Shown: positions 22,925-35,640, counted from the first letter of the stretch. The stretch is 64,000 nucleotides of DNA from Azolla caroliniana (GCA_043228905.1 JBHGNT010000008.1:3162001-3226000), one strand, 5' to 3'. Notes: a model not told the origin generated them from the letters alone. Made by a program: numbers and translations.

Positions 22925-25900
22925 ATGAAAGTGGTAACATGGAATGTGAGAGGGGCATGTTCTCCTCATAAGAAGTCTATACTATGGGAAACTTTGTTAA
23001 GTAGAGAATGGGATGTAGTATGTGCAGTTGAGCATAAGTGTCATGAGTTAGCAGGATCCACAGTGCATTTGCGTGGATATTCATCATTTTATGCAAGACA
23101 TCTTAATAATCATTATTCAGGTATGGTATTAATCGTGAGGGATAAGTATTATCCTCAAGTGGTGCATAATGATCCTTATGGTCGGTTTTTATTTCTAGAA
23201 ATCACTTTTTTTGGCGAGGTTGTGTGGGTGGTTGGGATTTATGCCCCTAACCAAGCCACTCATATTATGGGGTTCACTCCTTCAAACCCTATCTATTGGA
23301 TGTCCAAGATTACTTATGGGCGATTTTAACATGTGTGTTGATGCATTTCAATCCATGTCTGAACATTCAATCATGGATGATCCTGAGCAACTTGCTTGGG
23401 ACTTATTGGCTATGGAGGTTCTGAAGTTGGATGTTTGGACATGGTTGCAAGGGAATGATCTAGGTTTTACCTTCCAATTTGCTCAACATAGACAAACATG
23501 GAGTCGGTTAGATAGAATGTATGTGATGCATGATGATGCTTTTTTACCGACATCACTTCGTATGAACGTTCTACAAGATGTTGGAACTTCAGATCACTTT
23601 CCTATTTGCTTGGAGGTGTGTAATCATGCAATTGACATGTATAAATCTTTACTTGGAAAGCCTCCACTACGCTTTAACTCTTCTCTTTTGCTTCAACCTC
23701 ACTTTGATTCTCTCATGGAGCAAATTTTGGTAAATTTTTCTCAACAAGTGAATCTTAAAGGAGTTAAAGCATGGGATATTACATTACGAAACATTAACAT
23801 CATTCATCATATGTATGGAGTAACCAATGCTCAATGAAGAAGAGGTCTTATTCGACAATTCTCACAAGTTCTCTCTAGGTGTAATGCATTATTGATACAT
23901 ACACCATTAGATGAGGAGCTTTTGGATATTCAGAGTCAATTGCATGTTATTATTTCTCAGTTGCAATGCCAAAGTTATTGTTATGCTAAGATGCGACAAC
24001 TCAAGGAAGGACTCATTGATAATCAATGTCAATCTCATTTGTTTTTCCAAGCATTACATCCTACTTATGCTCGATCTAATGTGGTACATGTGAAGAAAGG
24101 GGATGAATTGATAGTGGATCCTACAACAATAATTGACATATGTCTTCATTACTTTAAGGAGTTGATTGGTCCACAATTGTTAATGACAGATGAGGTGAGT
24201 AGAGCACGTCATGAGTTTTATGATGTGGTTGGATGTATTGTGCATGATCTCATTAGTCATGAATTGGATGCAGATTTCACTGAGGATGAGGTGGATGTAG
24301 TTTTAAGGCATCTTCCTAGTGGTAAGAGCCCTGGTTGGGATGGCTTGACAAATGAAGTTTTTAAGAGGTATTCCAACATTTTAAAGGGGCCCTTGACTTT
24401 GATGTTTCAGCAGTCTTGGGATTCTGGTTGTATGCCTCAAGCTTTGAAGATTGGTCTAATTAAACTAGTTCCAAAGGTGGCATCTCTTGAGTCATTTCAT
24501 CAATGGAGACCTATTTCTTTGATGGGGGGGTTGTACAAGATATTTACGAAGGTCTTGGCAAATAGATTACAAAAGTATTTGCCAAAGTTGATACACCCCA
24601 CCCAATATGGTTTTATTGCAGGTAGAAATATATTGCATAATGTGTTGAATGTTCAAATGGCCATGGATTATGTCATCAAGAATTGATTATGGTGCAATTA
24701 GATTTGGAGAAAGCTTATGATCATGTTAATTGGTCTTTTGTTTCTGGGTTAATGCATACAATGGGCTTTGGACCTCGTATGTCTCGCCTCATATTTTTAT
24801 TAGGACAAGATGCAGTGTCTCGAGTAATGCTTAATGGAAGAGTTACATCAGATATTGCCCTCACAAGATCCATTCGTCAAGGATGCCCTCTTAGCCCATT
24901 GTTGTTTGCTATTGTTACTCATCCTTTGTTAGTGATACTATCAAGACTTGCAATAAATGGTGACATTGTGGGTTTACACCTTCCGTCCGGAGGGCAAATA
25001 GTAGCACAAGCTTTGGCAGATGATTCTTTCATGTTTTTACAAGCCTCACGGGAGAATCTTGAGAAGGGGATGCTTGTATGGAATCAATTTGCATTGGCTT
25101 CCGGATTACATATTAATTGGAGGAAGTCTAGTCTCATATCATGCACTGAACGGGATTTGGAATGTTTAGGATGGCAAGGATCCGTGGTGATGAAAGGCTC
25201 TATTTTTCAACACTTGGGCTATCCATTAGGAATGAATGTTACAAATGGTCAATTGATTGAATGGATGTCTAGTAAGTTGAGGGATAAGTTCATGTATTGG
25301 AAGTCACAATCTTGGCCATTTCATGTTCGCTTGAAGGTTGTACAATGTATTATGGAACCCATGATATTATATTACTTGCCATTATTGCCATGGACAAAGA
25401 AGGCGTTGAATTCTATTTTGCAACCTCTTCGATATTTGTTGTGGAAGAAGAGGGATAAGATGGGAATCACATGGATTGCTTGGAATCATCTAGCAACCCC
25501 TAAGCGATTGGGGGGGGTTGGAATATTGAACTTATCTATGCATATGATGGCTCGTAGATTTTCATTATTACAAGACATGTGTTCAAACTCACAACCATGG
25601 ATATCTATTGTTCGATATTTCATTGAGAACAAGGGTTTAACACATGGGAGGACAACGATTAAGGCTTCATGGTGGCAATTACTGAATGGATGTATTTCAC
25701 TTAGGATTCCGGGTTCTTCATGTGTTCAACACTTAGTTACCTCATGGCAAGAAGCACTCTTGTTATGTGTATGGAAACCATCATCTAGTAGAGAGCATTG
25801 TAACTCTTTGCAAAAAGAGTTACTTGTGTCTTCTCGGTTATTATGTTGGCTAGGAAAGGAGAGATTGCGTTCTCAATTTAATCGTTGGTTTGGTTTGGGG

Positions 25901-26035
25901 GTCAAAGAGGTGGGAGATATAGTTGAGGTTCCATCTCAAAGAGTGATTGCAATGGTACTTCGTACCATACCATGCAAGTCTTCAAATACTTCTCGAGGTC
26001 AACATCTTAGAGGGCAAAGCTCGCGTCAACCATGA
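22925..26035 (+). pseudogene. LINE ORF2: endonuclease and reverse transcriptase, frameshifted
   Basis: The first frame opens with MKVVTWNVRGACSPHKK and continues to GIYAPNQA, typical of the EEP endonuclease. A frameshift near 23265 moves to the frame with LLMGDFNM and GTSDHFPI. An in-frame TGA at 23835-23837 follows. The reverse transcriptase region then shows SGKSPGWDGL, WRPISLMGGLYKI, PTQYGFIAGR, a second shift near 24680, QLDLEKAYDHVNW, RQGCPLSPLLF and QALADDSF. The catalytic YADD box is LADD here. No clear RNase H or zf-RVT end is seen, so the 3' part is missing or unrecognisable. Confidence 0.88.
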
Positions 26036-27191
26036 TTTAAAAAAGCTTGCTAGGTAAGGTTACAATAAGGTAGTAGCTTGTCTTCAAAGACCAAGCGATT
26101 ATCATTGGATGGGATCTAAAATGGGGAGAGCGAAGAAGTGGATGGTTCTCTCTCATTCTTCCCTTACACTTGATAGCTCCTTTCTTTGTCCCCCTTCATG
26201 TTCTAGGAGAGACATCGCTATTCGTAAATCATAAATGAAGTATACAACATGTAAATTATTGCATATTGGGTGGCACATCACCAAATCTAGGTAGCATGTG
26301 CATTTTTTGTGAAGCTTGATGTATATTAAGATCACCTTCTTAAAGAAACAACATGGTGATACAATAGCAACACACTTCCAATTTTGTTGTATAGTTTTGC
26401 TTAAGCCAAGTCCCAAGTGATCGAATCAATAACAAATCAAGCATTAAAACCTTCACATTACTCACCATTCTGTTTAGCCAATCTTACATTTAGATTATGT
26501 TTGGAATGTACATCTAGTATTTTCTTACCAGCTCGTTTCCATCAAAATGTTATCATTATTCTCCCAATATATTCGTATAAACAAGGAAACATCAAACATG
26601 AGATGTTCTCTGAAGTCTAGGGCAAGAATGGAACCTAATCTACTCAATTTCAACATCTTCACATCCATAATTAGATAACTATTTCAAGATCTATTATCAG
26701 ATAATTGTGTAAAAAAGAACTACGATTGAAAGTAGACAAAATCATGGGAGACCAGCTTTAAACTGTAAGGTTCCAAGAACGTGATGTTTCAAGAGCCTTG
26801 CACAAAGCTTCTTTGAGGATCAGACTACAATCATTTGAACTATTTCCATTATCGAGACCTCTTGCAATTCCAAATAATGAAAAAGTGACGAAAATATTTC
26901 AGATTTTTCCATTTAAAGAATAGAATTATGTTTTCAATTTAAAGTTTTTTTCGGATGAGATAAGTTCTCTCCATCGAAATATTAATTTCCCACTTGCAGA
27001 GGATCGATCTTGCTACTTCTGGAGAGCAATAAGAATCTCAAAATATTATCACATTTTTATAATGCCATTTGGCAAGGTTCTCCTGCCTAGAGTCAAGACA
27101 CTAAATAGTGTACATATTTACATATTTGGGTTATTACCTTTATCAAGCAAAGAAGCAAGGAAAACAAAAATTTCACAAGAAAAAAAAGGGA
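26036..27191. other. Spacer and 3' flank of the DUF1995 gene
   Basis: No gene is seen. The first 120 bp may still be LINE 3' sequence. The part near 27000-27190 probably includes the 3'UTR of the DUF1995 gene on the - strand, but no polyadenylation signal was fixed. Confidence 0.4.
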
Positions 27192-29600
27192 CTATTTTGA
27201 GAGAGAGCGCATAAATCTGTTGAGTGAGGCAAAAACTCCCATTGCCTTAGTAAACGGAGATGGTTCCACATTTTCTTCATCATTTTGGCCATCTAGCAAC
27301 AATAACTGCACACAATCACACCATAAAAGATCAGTAAAGGATTGAATCTACAAATGTTTCTATACTATTTGGTATAAGGATCACATATCCAATAAAACTG
27401 TTAATAATTACATCAAGATCATCGGGATATGGCCGTGTCGGCTGTTCCATGGCCAATTTATATCGTCCTGGCTTCTCTTTATCATCAAGAAAGACCTGCC
27501 ATAACCTATATCATAATAACAAAAAAAAAAGTTCAAATGCAAATATATACCATAAAAATACAGTTAAAAAACTGAAACACGACCATAAAAATTTGCATAT
27601 GAATCCTTTAAATATGTAATGCGAAGAAAATTTCAAAATTCAATGAGCTAGATGTATTTGATCAATGAAGAACAATAATGAACATACCCCGGATATCGTC
27701 TGAATATTGCCCCTTCTGCAAGAGGCCTCATATGATAGACCACCGTGAAAGTACTACATCAATCAAGGTTCAACAAGAATGAGTTTATTTGGAAACATTA
27801 GAAGTTAAAAGGGGCACTAACATTGTATATATGTGGAATTTTACCTAATAAACCTATCCCTGAACCTCCTTACATTTAGGCCAATTCCCACATCACCACT
27901 AAAAAGCCTCGGATTCCACATAATTAATGGCCTTGGCTGTCTCAATAGCAAGGAGTAGCACTGTTCAGTTTAATAATAAAAAAGGAGACATTTGTTTTAG
28001 TTCAATAAAAATCATTTATACCCACCCTACTCTCTGTGTCTTCAGCCAGCACTGAAGCAATTTTCTGGACTTCCGATAACATCTGATAATCAGGTACCAC
28101 TAATATAATTACATCGTCGTCATCACTGATCGGCTTCCGATCGTTTAAACTGCAAAATCACCACAAACCATTGTCTTTACAAAGTTAATTGGGATCTCAT
28201 GCCCAGTGCCTAAAATGTACTTAGTCATTAACTCATAGACCTCATGCCCTGTGCCAAACATGTATTTATTCATTAACACTAATGTTGCAGTTGATAACCA
28301 GTCATGTTTGATTCTATTTATAATTCTAATACTTTGCATTCCATACAAAGCTTATTTTTCCCATGGGCTTGTTTGTATATCGATTCTTAGACTAATTATG
28401 ATATCGGCAAAAAGCTACATCTGATGTGTGCCACAATCTACCACTGTTCAGAATGCTTATGTAAAGAGTTTAAGCTACTTTTCTTGAAGGACTATGCTAA
28501 TGCTATAAATTGATAATACATATGCCTGATTGAAGTTTCGGTTTTACTTCCTTAGCATTTGCATCTCTTTGTCTATGGGCATCTTAGACAAGTTTCTATC
28601 TCCCTCCATCACAATTATCAATGGGCTTGATTGACTTTTGGAGGGCATACATCACGATTATCAATGATCTCCCTCCATTTCTATATTGTTAGAGTAGCTT
28701 GAGTCTCCTAAATGGTTTGCTAACAATAATACAGCCATGTATCTTCTGGAGAAACAGCAACTTTATCATGAATACATTGTGAATTACATTATTATACAAA
28801 AATCATTTTAACAGGTTTTCATGTAGGAGGCGAAAACGCTAAACAAATAAGCTTATCAATATAGTAGCATAGTATTACATACTTCAAGATTCCATCCTGA
28901 TCCAACACTCTAAAATGTACAGAGAAACAAATTTGAAGGTTGGTTCTGATATACAAAAACCATATTATACTGTATAAAGTAAAAGCTCTTGAATTTTCAG
29001 TCTACCTCCCAAAGCTAAATTTTGCATCTGGCCAAAGATGCTTCAATAGAGCTGCTGCACCAGCATCTGGAAATATGGCTTTTAATCGCTGCACAAAAGC
29101 TGCATAAGTCAAAATTTATCACTCATAGAGTTGAGCAGACATTTCACAATTATTTCCTATGGGTTTCATCTTACTTTATAACATTACGTTACATTTACCT
29201 GAGTTTTAAGTTCTCCATGCAATGATTCTAAGTAAAGTCTTGCAAGATCCCATAATTTCTGTTGCGCACCTTCTTCATTCAGATTCTCCAACTCTGGCAG
29301 TTGTAATTCAACCTACTTGAAATTCATTCTCACTATCTCTACTTTTTTCTCTCCCCTCTCTTGTATAATATTTTATATGTATACAAATTTTAGCCTCACA
29401 GGTCATTTTGGCCTTTTGAACATATTAACTATAAGATTTCCACTTAACCATTCTCTGCCCCCTCATGACTTCCAGGAAACTACAAATACAATAGTGTGAA
29501 ATGAAATCCCATGGTATTGAGGTTCAGTAAATAGCTCTGTGAACTAATATATAGTTCCATAAAATAAATAAATAGTTAATATAAACCACAGATGCATAAT

Positions 29601-29631
<31 letters not shown>

Positions 29632-31452
29632 CTTAGAAGTTGGGAGGCTTCAATAAAGCTCAATTCTTTTTTTAAAAATGTATTTCCTAATGCCAAATGG
29701 CTGTAATTTCATATAATTTTATATGGAGCGGTTTCCTTTCAAATGAGACTGATTTTTCTGTTGCCCTGATTATTGTTCGTTGAAACTCGTGAACATTATT
29801 TGAAACATTCCTTTCCCTCATATAGGTTAAAACCTCTGATCTCTAGCTATAATTTACTCATATACAAAACCAAAATACATACAATGGCTCTGGTGCCTCC
29901 ACCAGAAATATAGTAGGCTGTTGATTCACTAGAGTGAACAACTGCTCCTTCAATGTCATCTGGCAGTACACTGCAGAAATAATTATTTCATAAGGGAAAA
30001 ATACTTTAAACCAAGAGCAAAATTATTTTTTTAGACACATCAACATCCATTGTCTTCACTAATTGTCCCTTGACATCTACTTCAAAATGGGGTAGATTTT
30101 GCAATTTTCAGATGTGACAAAGAACATAATTTTTTCATTAAGATATTATCTTCATGCTGACTTTGAACACGCCTCTCCCCATAAATTTCATATATTTAGG
30201 ATGAAGACTGTTGAGCCAATGTCCCATAAAAACCTGAGTAATTTGCACTTGCAATTTTTGAAAATTAGCTTTCAATTATGAGCTTGATTGTAAACAAAAT
30301 GGCCATTTTCTGAGCAAGGTTAGAAGAAAGACCTTCAAAATTGCTAAATTTCAAACAAAGGTTTTACAGAACTTTTTGGGAACTGGTTTTATGCTATAGC
30401 TTTCTTAGATAAGTACTTAGTAGAGACCTTGAAATAATGTTTACACATTAAATCGTACTCTTTCCCACTTCAATTTACTTATTGCCATCTTCAGTATCAA
30501 GCCAAGACTATGTGAATCTCTGCAATCAGTACAGCATCGCATTCTTCTTCAACTCAAAAATATAGATAGTAGTACAGCATTTTATAACCTCTACCTTGTA
30601 ATTCTTCTCCATGAGTTATTTTCCTCAGTGAGAATTAGGAATTTCTTTTTTCCCTTTCGTTTTTGTTTTTTGGAGATTCCATGCAATGATTCTCAGTCAT
30701 GTTTGTTACATTCCCCTATTAAAGTAAACAAATAAGTTACACAGCTCAGGGAGGCAAAGAACAAATGGAATTTGCTACATAAGCCGGCTAGAGGGAGTAG
30801 TCATGTCTATAGAAACATAGTAAAGGACATATTAATAGCTGAAAGAAGATTTACATGTTCTCCTTTTACATCCCTTTCAAGGAAAAGACTGGAATATTTT
30901 TGGCCCTCCAAAACCCAAATCCATTCATTGTAAAACGACAGCAATCAGTATATAGAAAGAAATAATAGGTGCATAGAGCCAGAGCAGGCACTTCAGGGTG
31001 GGGCCTGGACGAATCCCCCCATCCAAACAGGAAGTATGGCCGAGCCTTTTTAAGGCATTGATATGTGTCGATTTCTCACTTCTATCGTTTTATCGAGTTC
31101 TATCAATTTCTACAGTCTATAAAAACAGAAGGATTTACCTATCTTCAGCTAGTGTATCATCATATGGATCAGAGAGTTCGGGGATGATCTCCACTTCTCT
31201 ATGATCGATGGTTGTGAAGACAGAGCCATTACTCTGAGCACGAGATTTCGCATCCTGCTCTTCTGATTCTTCTTGGCCTTGTTCGAATCGCTGAAACTTG
31301 GCATGCCTTCGAAACCTCGAGGAGGAGGAGGAGGAGGAAGAAGCAGAAGAAGAAGAAACAAAAGGAGAAGAAGACGGGAGGGGAGAGAAGAGAGAGGGTG
31401 GGAGAGCGTGAAGTGCAGAGGAGAAAGAGAGAATTGTGTGTGCCATAGCCAT
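27192..31452 (-). CDS. DUF1995 chloroplast protein, LPA3-like
   Basis: Ten exons read from the right (31139-31452, 29883-29970, 29199-29312, 29006-29088, 28883-28909, 28026-28149, 27845-27960, 27688-27753, 27412-27505, 27192-27305) give 379 aa. The first ~70 residues are a serine-rich, low-acid stretch typical of a chloroplast transit peptide. The rest follows the DUF1995 pattern: LPDDIEGAV, VELQLPELENL, IFPDAGAAALLKHLWPDA, DDDVIILVVPDYQ, PLIMWNPRL, VRRFRDRFIR, YHMRPLAEGAIFRRYPG, LWQVFLDDKEKPGRY and a short C-terminal RFMRSLSK. LOW PSII ACCUMULATION 3, an assembly factor for photosystem II, belongs to this family. I infer a plastid role and a likely LPA3 relationship but cannot exclude another DUF1995 member. 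Exon 5 is only 27 nt. A hAT MITE sits 47 bp upstream of the ATG. Confidence 0.85.
29583..29632. repeat. CATA/TA microsatellite in an intron
   Basis: An ATACATACATACATATATA... tract lies in the intron between exons 2 and 3 of the DUF1995 gene. Confidence 0.7.
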
Positions 31453-31499
31453 GACACACTGATCTTCTCTCTCTCTGTCTCTCAGTGGGTCTCTGTGTG

Positions 31500-31902
31500 T
31501 AGCAATGGGCACGGTTCGGTTCGGTTTCAAGGCAAATAAACCAAACCGAATCGAAACCAAACCGTTTATATAAAACAAAAACCAATCCAAACCGGTTAGG
31601 GAAAAGTTGAAATCAAATGGAACCATTTAATAAAGAATTTAAACCAAACTAATTAAACATCTAAATAAACAAAAATACATTAAATTAAATAAGCATTTAA
31701 CTTAAATTGATTAAATCAATAAAAAACCATTAAATTAATAAATTATTAAGATAAAAAAAAAGTTAACCCTAAACCCAAGTTTTAGAACCGAACCGAACCG
31801 TTTATCGAAAATCCAAACCATTACATTTTTTGGAACCAATAAACCGTTATACCATGGCTTAACGGTTCGGTTCGGTTTGAGCCAAAACCGTGCCCATTGC
31901 TA
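31500..31902. mobile_element. hAT-type MITE beside the DUF1995 start
   Basis: Perfect terminal inverted repeats TAGCAATGGGCACGG bound 403 bp with no coding capacity. The flanks are TCTGTGTG on the left (31492-31499) and TGTGTGTG on the right (31903-31910), a 7/8 match to an 8-bp target duplication, though in GT-rich DNA. Just inside the ends are CGGTTCGGTTCGGTTT arrays in opposite orientations. An 8-bp duplication is the mark of hAT transposition. The element must lie in the promoter or 5'UTR of the DUF1995 gene, whose ATG is at 31452 on the - strand. Confidence 0.82.
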
Positions 31903-31910
31903 TGTGTGTG

Positions 31911-32744
31911 TGGTCTAGGGTTTTGGAAATATCAGTCCATACCCCTCCCTTCAAAGCCATAAGTTTTCTAAAATATCACATCATACCTCTCCACTTCAAG
32001 AAATAGAATCCCAAGAGTAGTTTTTCTGGTATATAGATAAGAGGATCTCAATAGATTCTACCGGATGTGGAGAATCTGAATCTCACCCACCCAAAATTCG
32101 AACTTCGTTCTAATCTCTTTTCTTTTCTTAAACAATACTAGAACAATTTCATATAATGCCCTTGTTATTTACTTTATTTCCTTGAGTTAATCACAATGCT
32201 TTCTCATCAAGGGGTATGATGGGGAATATTGAGATTTTTCATCCGGTCGCAAATACATTACTATGTTGACACCCGAAACACTTAAAATCACACATGTCAA
32301 TTACACAATGCAACCTCATCAACTTATAAAATCCACTACTACCTAAGACCACCCAATGTGTTCACCACACGCATTGTCATTGACAATACCTAAGAGCAGA
32401 TATTGTATATTGCAAATACAAGAGGAATGGCCTCTCACTCAATCTAGCCTCCGCTTTTCAATGTCATCATTGTGGTTGTATTTAACATCAACACCTAGCT
32501 GCTAACAATGGCACATGTTGCAAGGTTGATAATCGTGTAAAATCCCCCCCACCCCCTTTGTCTTATGAGAAAAAGGATTGATTATTATGATCTCTATGAG
32601 TATCAGTATTTTCTATACATTAGGGCCAAAAATCTGACTTGTGATCATTTCAAGGGTAACAATATCAAGAGAATCAACATGTCACACTTTTGCATTATAT
32701 GGTAAACTCGTATGAATATTCTCGTCACATACACAATTATATTG
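31911..32744. other. Spacer between MITE and palindrome
   Basis: No gene or clear repeat is seen. One C-rich stretch (about 32541-32559) and ordinary AT-rich sequence fill it. The original promoter of the DUF1995 gene may lie at its left edge, displaced by the MITE. Confidence 0.4.
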
Positions 32745-32945
32745 TGGTGTGCATGTGTTCCTTTATGCCACCCTTTTAGCACACCCTTTTTAGCTAAGCC
32801 AACCCAAAAAGGTACCTTTGTATCAACTATAAATTGAGTAAGAAGTAAGAAGCTAACTAGGTTGGTTTTTATCTCTTATGTGCATTTCACATATTGATGG
32901 AGATGCGGGGTACCAATCCCCCACATCCAAGCATCCACCTCTTCC
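32745..32945 (+). repeat. LTR-like end block, left arm
   Basis: The block starts TGGTGTGCATG and contains the phrases TTTATGCCACCCTTTTAGCA, TATAAATTGAGTAAGAAGT and AGCTAACTAGGTTGG. It ends near GCGGGGTACCAATCCCCCAC. It matches the reverse complement of 37436-37632 almost throughout and the reverse complement of 36078-36271 over most of its length. The ends (TG...CA when mirrored) and the TATAAA-like box suit an LTR. Confidence 0.65.
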
Positions 32946-32999
32946 CACTCACCTTAGGTTGCCCACTTACTTCTTGTCCCACGAGTTTCTCTAATCCCC

Positions 33000-33650
33000 C
33001 TCCTACACGATAGCCCTCTTGTCCCCCACCTCAACCAAGTCCAAGTGGCCCTTACTCCACAAGAGCAATTTATCTTTATCCGCCGGTTGCTAGCTCATTT
33101 TCCATCACTAGCCTTGTCCAACTATCAGGGCCGACAGTTCCACGAGGATGTCCTCAACGCCGTTGCAACTCAACTCGGTGTCCAACCAATGTTTACGTCC
33201 TCATACCATCCTCAAACAAATGGCCTCACCAAACGCCTCAACAAGACCCTCAAGAAGGAGATTGCCGCTTACATCGATCCATGCCACAAAACCTGGGATC
33301 AAATCTTGCCTTTCATCACCCACGCCTATATATAATACATCTGTACAAGCATCGACATGGATCAACCCTTTTTTAGCACTCTATGGGCATAACCCTCGCC
33401 TCCCACCAAAATCGTCTATTGATGTCCATTCAAAACTTGTCAACATGGATAGTGCCATTTGGGGGACTCTATCTCCAACAGATGCTCCCCCTCCTTTGAC
33501 AAGCCACAACTCATGTTCTTTTTCCTGTTCCTACTCCTTAGTCTCTTGTTTCTCTCAGGGGAGAAATGCGGTGTGCTGTCACAGACACACCAATTGCGGA
33601 CTCAGACGGAGCACGAATGATAAGGCTACGAGGAATTTTAGAAGCTAGGA
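33000..33650 (+). pseudogene. Ty3-type integrase fragment
   Basis: The frame from 33045 shows the integrase core signature FHEDVLNAVATQLGVQPMFT, followed by YHPQTNGLTKRLNKTLKKEI and KTWDQILPFITHAY, as in Ty3/gypsy polyproteins. A stop at 33333-33335 and a shift follow. A continuation in another phase (PFLALYGHNPRLP) is readable near 33370-33410. No reverse transcriptase or protease is present. Confidence 0.85.
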
Positions 33651-33899
33651 ACGACATAAGAGAATGAAGACAGAGATGAAGAAGGACACAAGATGGAATG
33701 AAACAAGAATACTAGATTAATGTGTCAATGACTTGTGTTGAATCCCTTGGAAGGGACCAAGAAGGTTACAAGTTACGAGATTGAATATCTCTAGAATATA
33801 CCATACAATATCTCTAGAATATACTACTGACTAGAATATTCTGATTCTGAAATGTATTATACACTAGACTATAGAATACTACACCATCCTATACAAATG

Positions 33900-33975
33900 T
33901 ATGGTCATGTCAAAGTGGTTGAGCATGACATCTCGTTGATGTGAGGTTGCAGGTTCAATTCTCATTAACTATATA
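33900..33975 (+). mobile_element. Possible tRNA-derived SINE head (A and B boxes)
   Basis: GTCAAAGTGGTTGAGCATGA resembles a Pol III A box region, and GGTTGCAGGTTCAATTCTCA about 30 bp later resembles a B box (GGTTCAA). Plant SINE heads have this arrangement. No SINE tail, poly-A or target duplication was fixed, and the stretch does not fold into an intact tRNA. Confidence 0.4.
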
Positions 33976-34117
33976 TTTGATGTCAATGTGTCATGACATG
34001 TGCATGTGTTCCTTTATGCCACCCTTTTAAGGATGCATGTACCTAAGCCGACCCACCCTTTTAGCGCACCCTTTTTAGCTAAGCTAACCCAAATAGGTGT
34101 AAAGTCCTCATCTCCTC

Positions 34118-34410
34118 ATGAGAATATGCTTCGACCTCCAAACCATCATCACTCATCCTTATCCAACACATAAATTCTACTTCCTTAAGTCCACATCATC
34201 CATCTCGCCAAATGCACCAAAATCCTGCACATACAACAATACAATGAGTCTTGTTTCCTCATCCCCTCATGAGAGTATGCTTCACCCCCCACACCCTCAT
34301 CACTCATCCTTATCCAAAAATATACATTTTGCTTCATCGAGTCCACATCAAACTTCTCGTTGATTATTGCCAAAACTTGTACATACAAACAACTAAATTA
34401 GTCTAGTCTT
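34118..34410 (+). repeat. ~150-bp tandem unit, left arm of the palindrome
   Basis: Two copies begin at about 34118 and 34259. Each reads CATGAGA.TATGCTTC, CATCACTCATCCTTATCCAA, AGTCCACATCA and ACATACAA. Three inverted copies occupy about 35740-36060 in the right arm, and the stem ends at GTCTAGTCTTCTAAA near 34405-34417. Confidence 0.8.
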
Positions 34411-34419
34411 CTAAAAGGG

Positions 34420-35640
34420 ATTTATGCCTAGGAATGAGTTGTGGAAAAAGTTATGCTTGCTATCTCTTCGTAACATTAAACCTACAATAGGAGGACAGTG
34501 GCAAGATAGTTTCGATGGTTGTTTAACTTATAATGTTGGTTCTAGGAGATTCTTTACAGGTATTTTGAGGGCATGGAAGGACATTAGAGAGGCTCTCCTA
34601 TTTCAACTTCCATCAACATAAGTCCAATTTTTAAGGCAGCCGTTGTTATGGAATCCATTGTTTACTGATAACTCTAGCTGTGTTTTAGGAATTAGACTGT
34701 GTTTATTGTGGGGAAAAATGGACTCGGGACCAGCTACCCTCAATGGCTGCTTGGGAGCGGTTTCAACAAATGAACAAGAGAGTAGGATTCTCCCCTTTTC
34801 CCAATACTCTGTGGCATATGGGAGACGTTTTTTGATGCACCATCATTGCGTAAATCCTGTTGCACAAAAGTATTGGGAGTCATATGCTATATTGCATCAA
34901 TATATGGCGGCTTATTAGAAATGTTTATGGGCTCTACCATGTATACGGAGAGCAATTTCTTTTAAGTGATTAATGCTTCATTATGCTTTACTTGTAGGTT
35001 TTCATTTAAAAGGACAAGTTGATGATCGCCATTGTGTGTGTTACCAAGTCTAGGAGGAAACTTTGAAACATTTGTTTTGGACTTGTAGTGTAGCTTGACA
35101 GTATTGGGGAAGAATATTGAGGATATTATCTTATAAATATAAGGGAGTAGTTTTTACATGGGGGCCCGTTTTCTAGGGGTCTTTGGATGTGTAGGTATCT
35201 TTGTACGAGGCGGAGGAATGCACATAAGCATTACGTGTGTTGGAGAATACAACTGAAGCAGTTCTTCCTAACATTCTTGGTGGTAAATTTTTTAGAAATT
35301 CTTTTGTTTGGAATATTGTTTCAGTTAATGCTTTATGGGTGTGGTGGAAGTGTCGTTGCAACAAGAAATATGAAGGCATCGAGTACAATGTGATGGATAT
35401 GATTAAGATGTTGTGGGACAACTTGGTGCACACAATTAAGGGAGAGTATGATAGTATTAAAGGAACACTGGAAAAGGTGCATAAGAAAAGGCGAAAAATT
35501 CGTAAAATATGGTGGCCAATACCTCTCTGGTTGGATGAGTCACATGAAGGTCGTTGGAATTATGTTCCACCACGTTGGCTATTCCCTCCCCCTAGTCCTT
35601 TCTTATTTCAAACATAATTGTGAGGTATATAGTTTCTTCT
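34420..35640 (+). pseudogene. LINE 3' fragment (zf-RVT region) at the palindrome centre
   Basis: Successive broken frames show the C-terminal part of a TX1-like ORF2: GGQWQDSFDGCLTYN, a shift, PLLWNPLFTDNS, LCLLWGKMDSGP, then ALLVGFHLKGQVDD and EETLKHLFWTCSVA, which is the usual cysteine-containing zf-RVT region. The final frame (35237-35617) holds ALWVWWKCRCNKKYEG and a basic tail ending near 35617. No 5' part is present. It fills the gap between the inverted arms. Confidence 0.7.

Larger units (their letters stand above)
21403..26035 (+). mobile_element. Non-LTR retrotransposon (LINE), inactive
   Basis: Two successive frames show the standard LINE plan: a nucleic-acid-binding ORF1 with a CCHC knuckle, then ORF2 with an apurinic-type endonuclease and a reverse transcriptase. 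Both frames contain stops and shifts, so the copy is dead. It lies in the same direction as EIN2. No poly-A tail or target-site duplication could be fixed at the 3' side, so the end given is the last recognisable codon. Confidence 0.9.

Noticed and set aside
33900-33975. Intact tRNA gene
   Set aside because: Only A- and B-box-like motifs are present; I could not pair an acceptor stem or anticodon arm.
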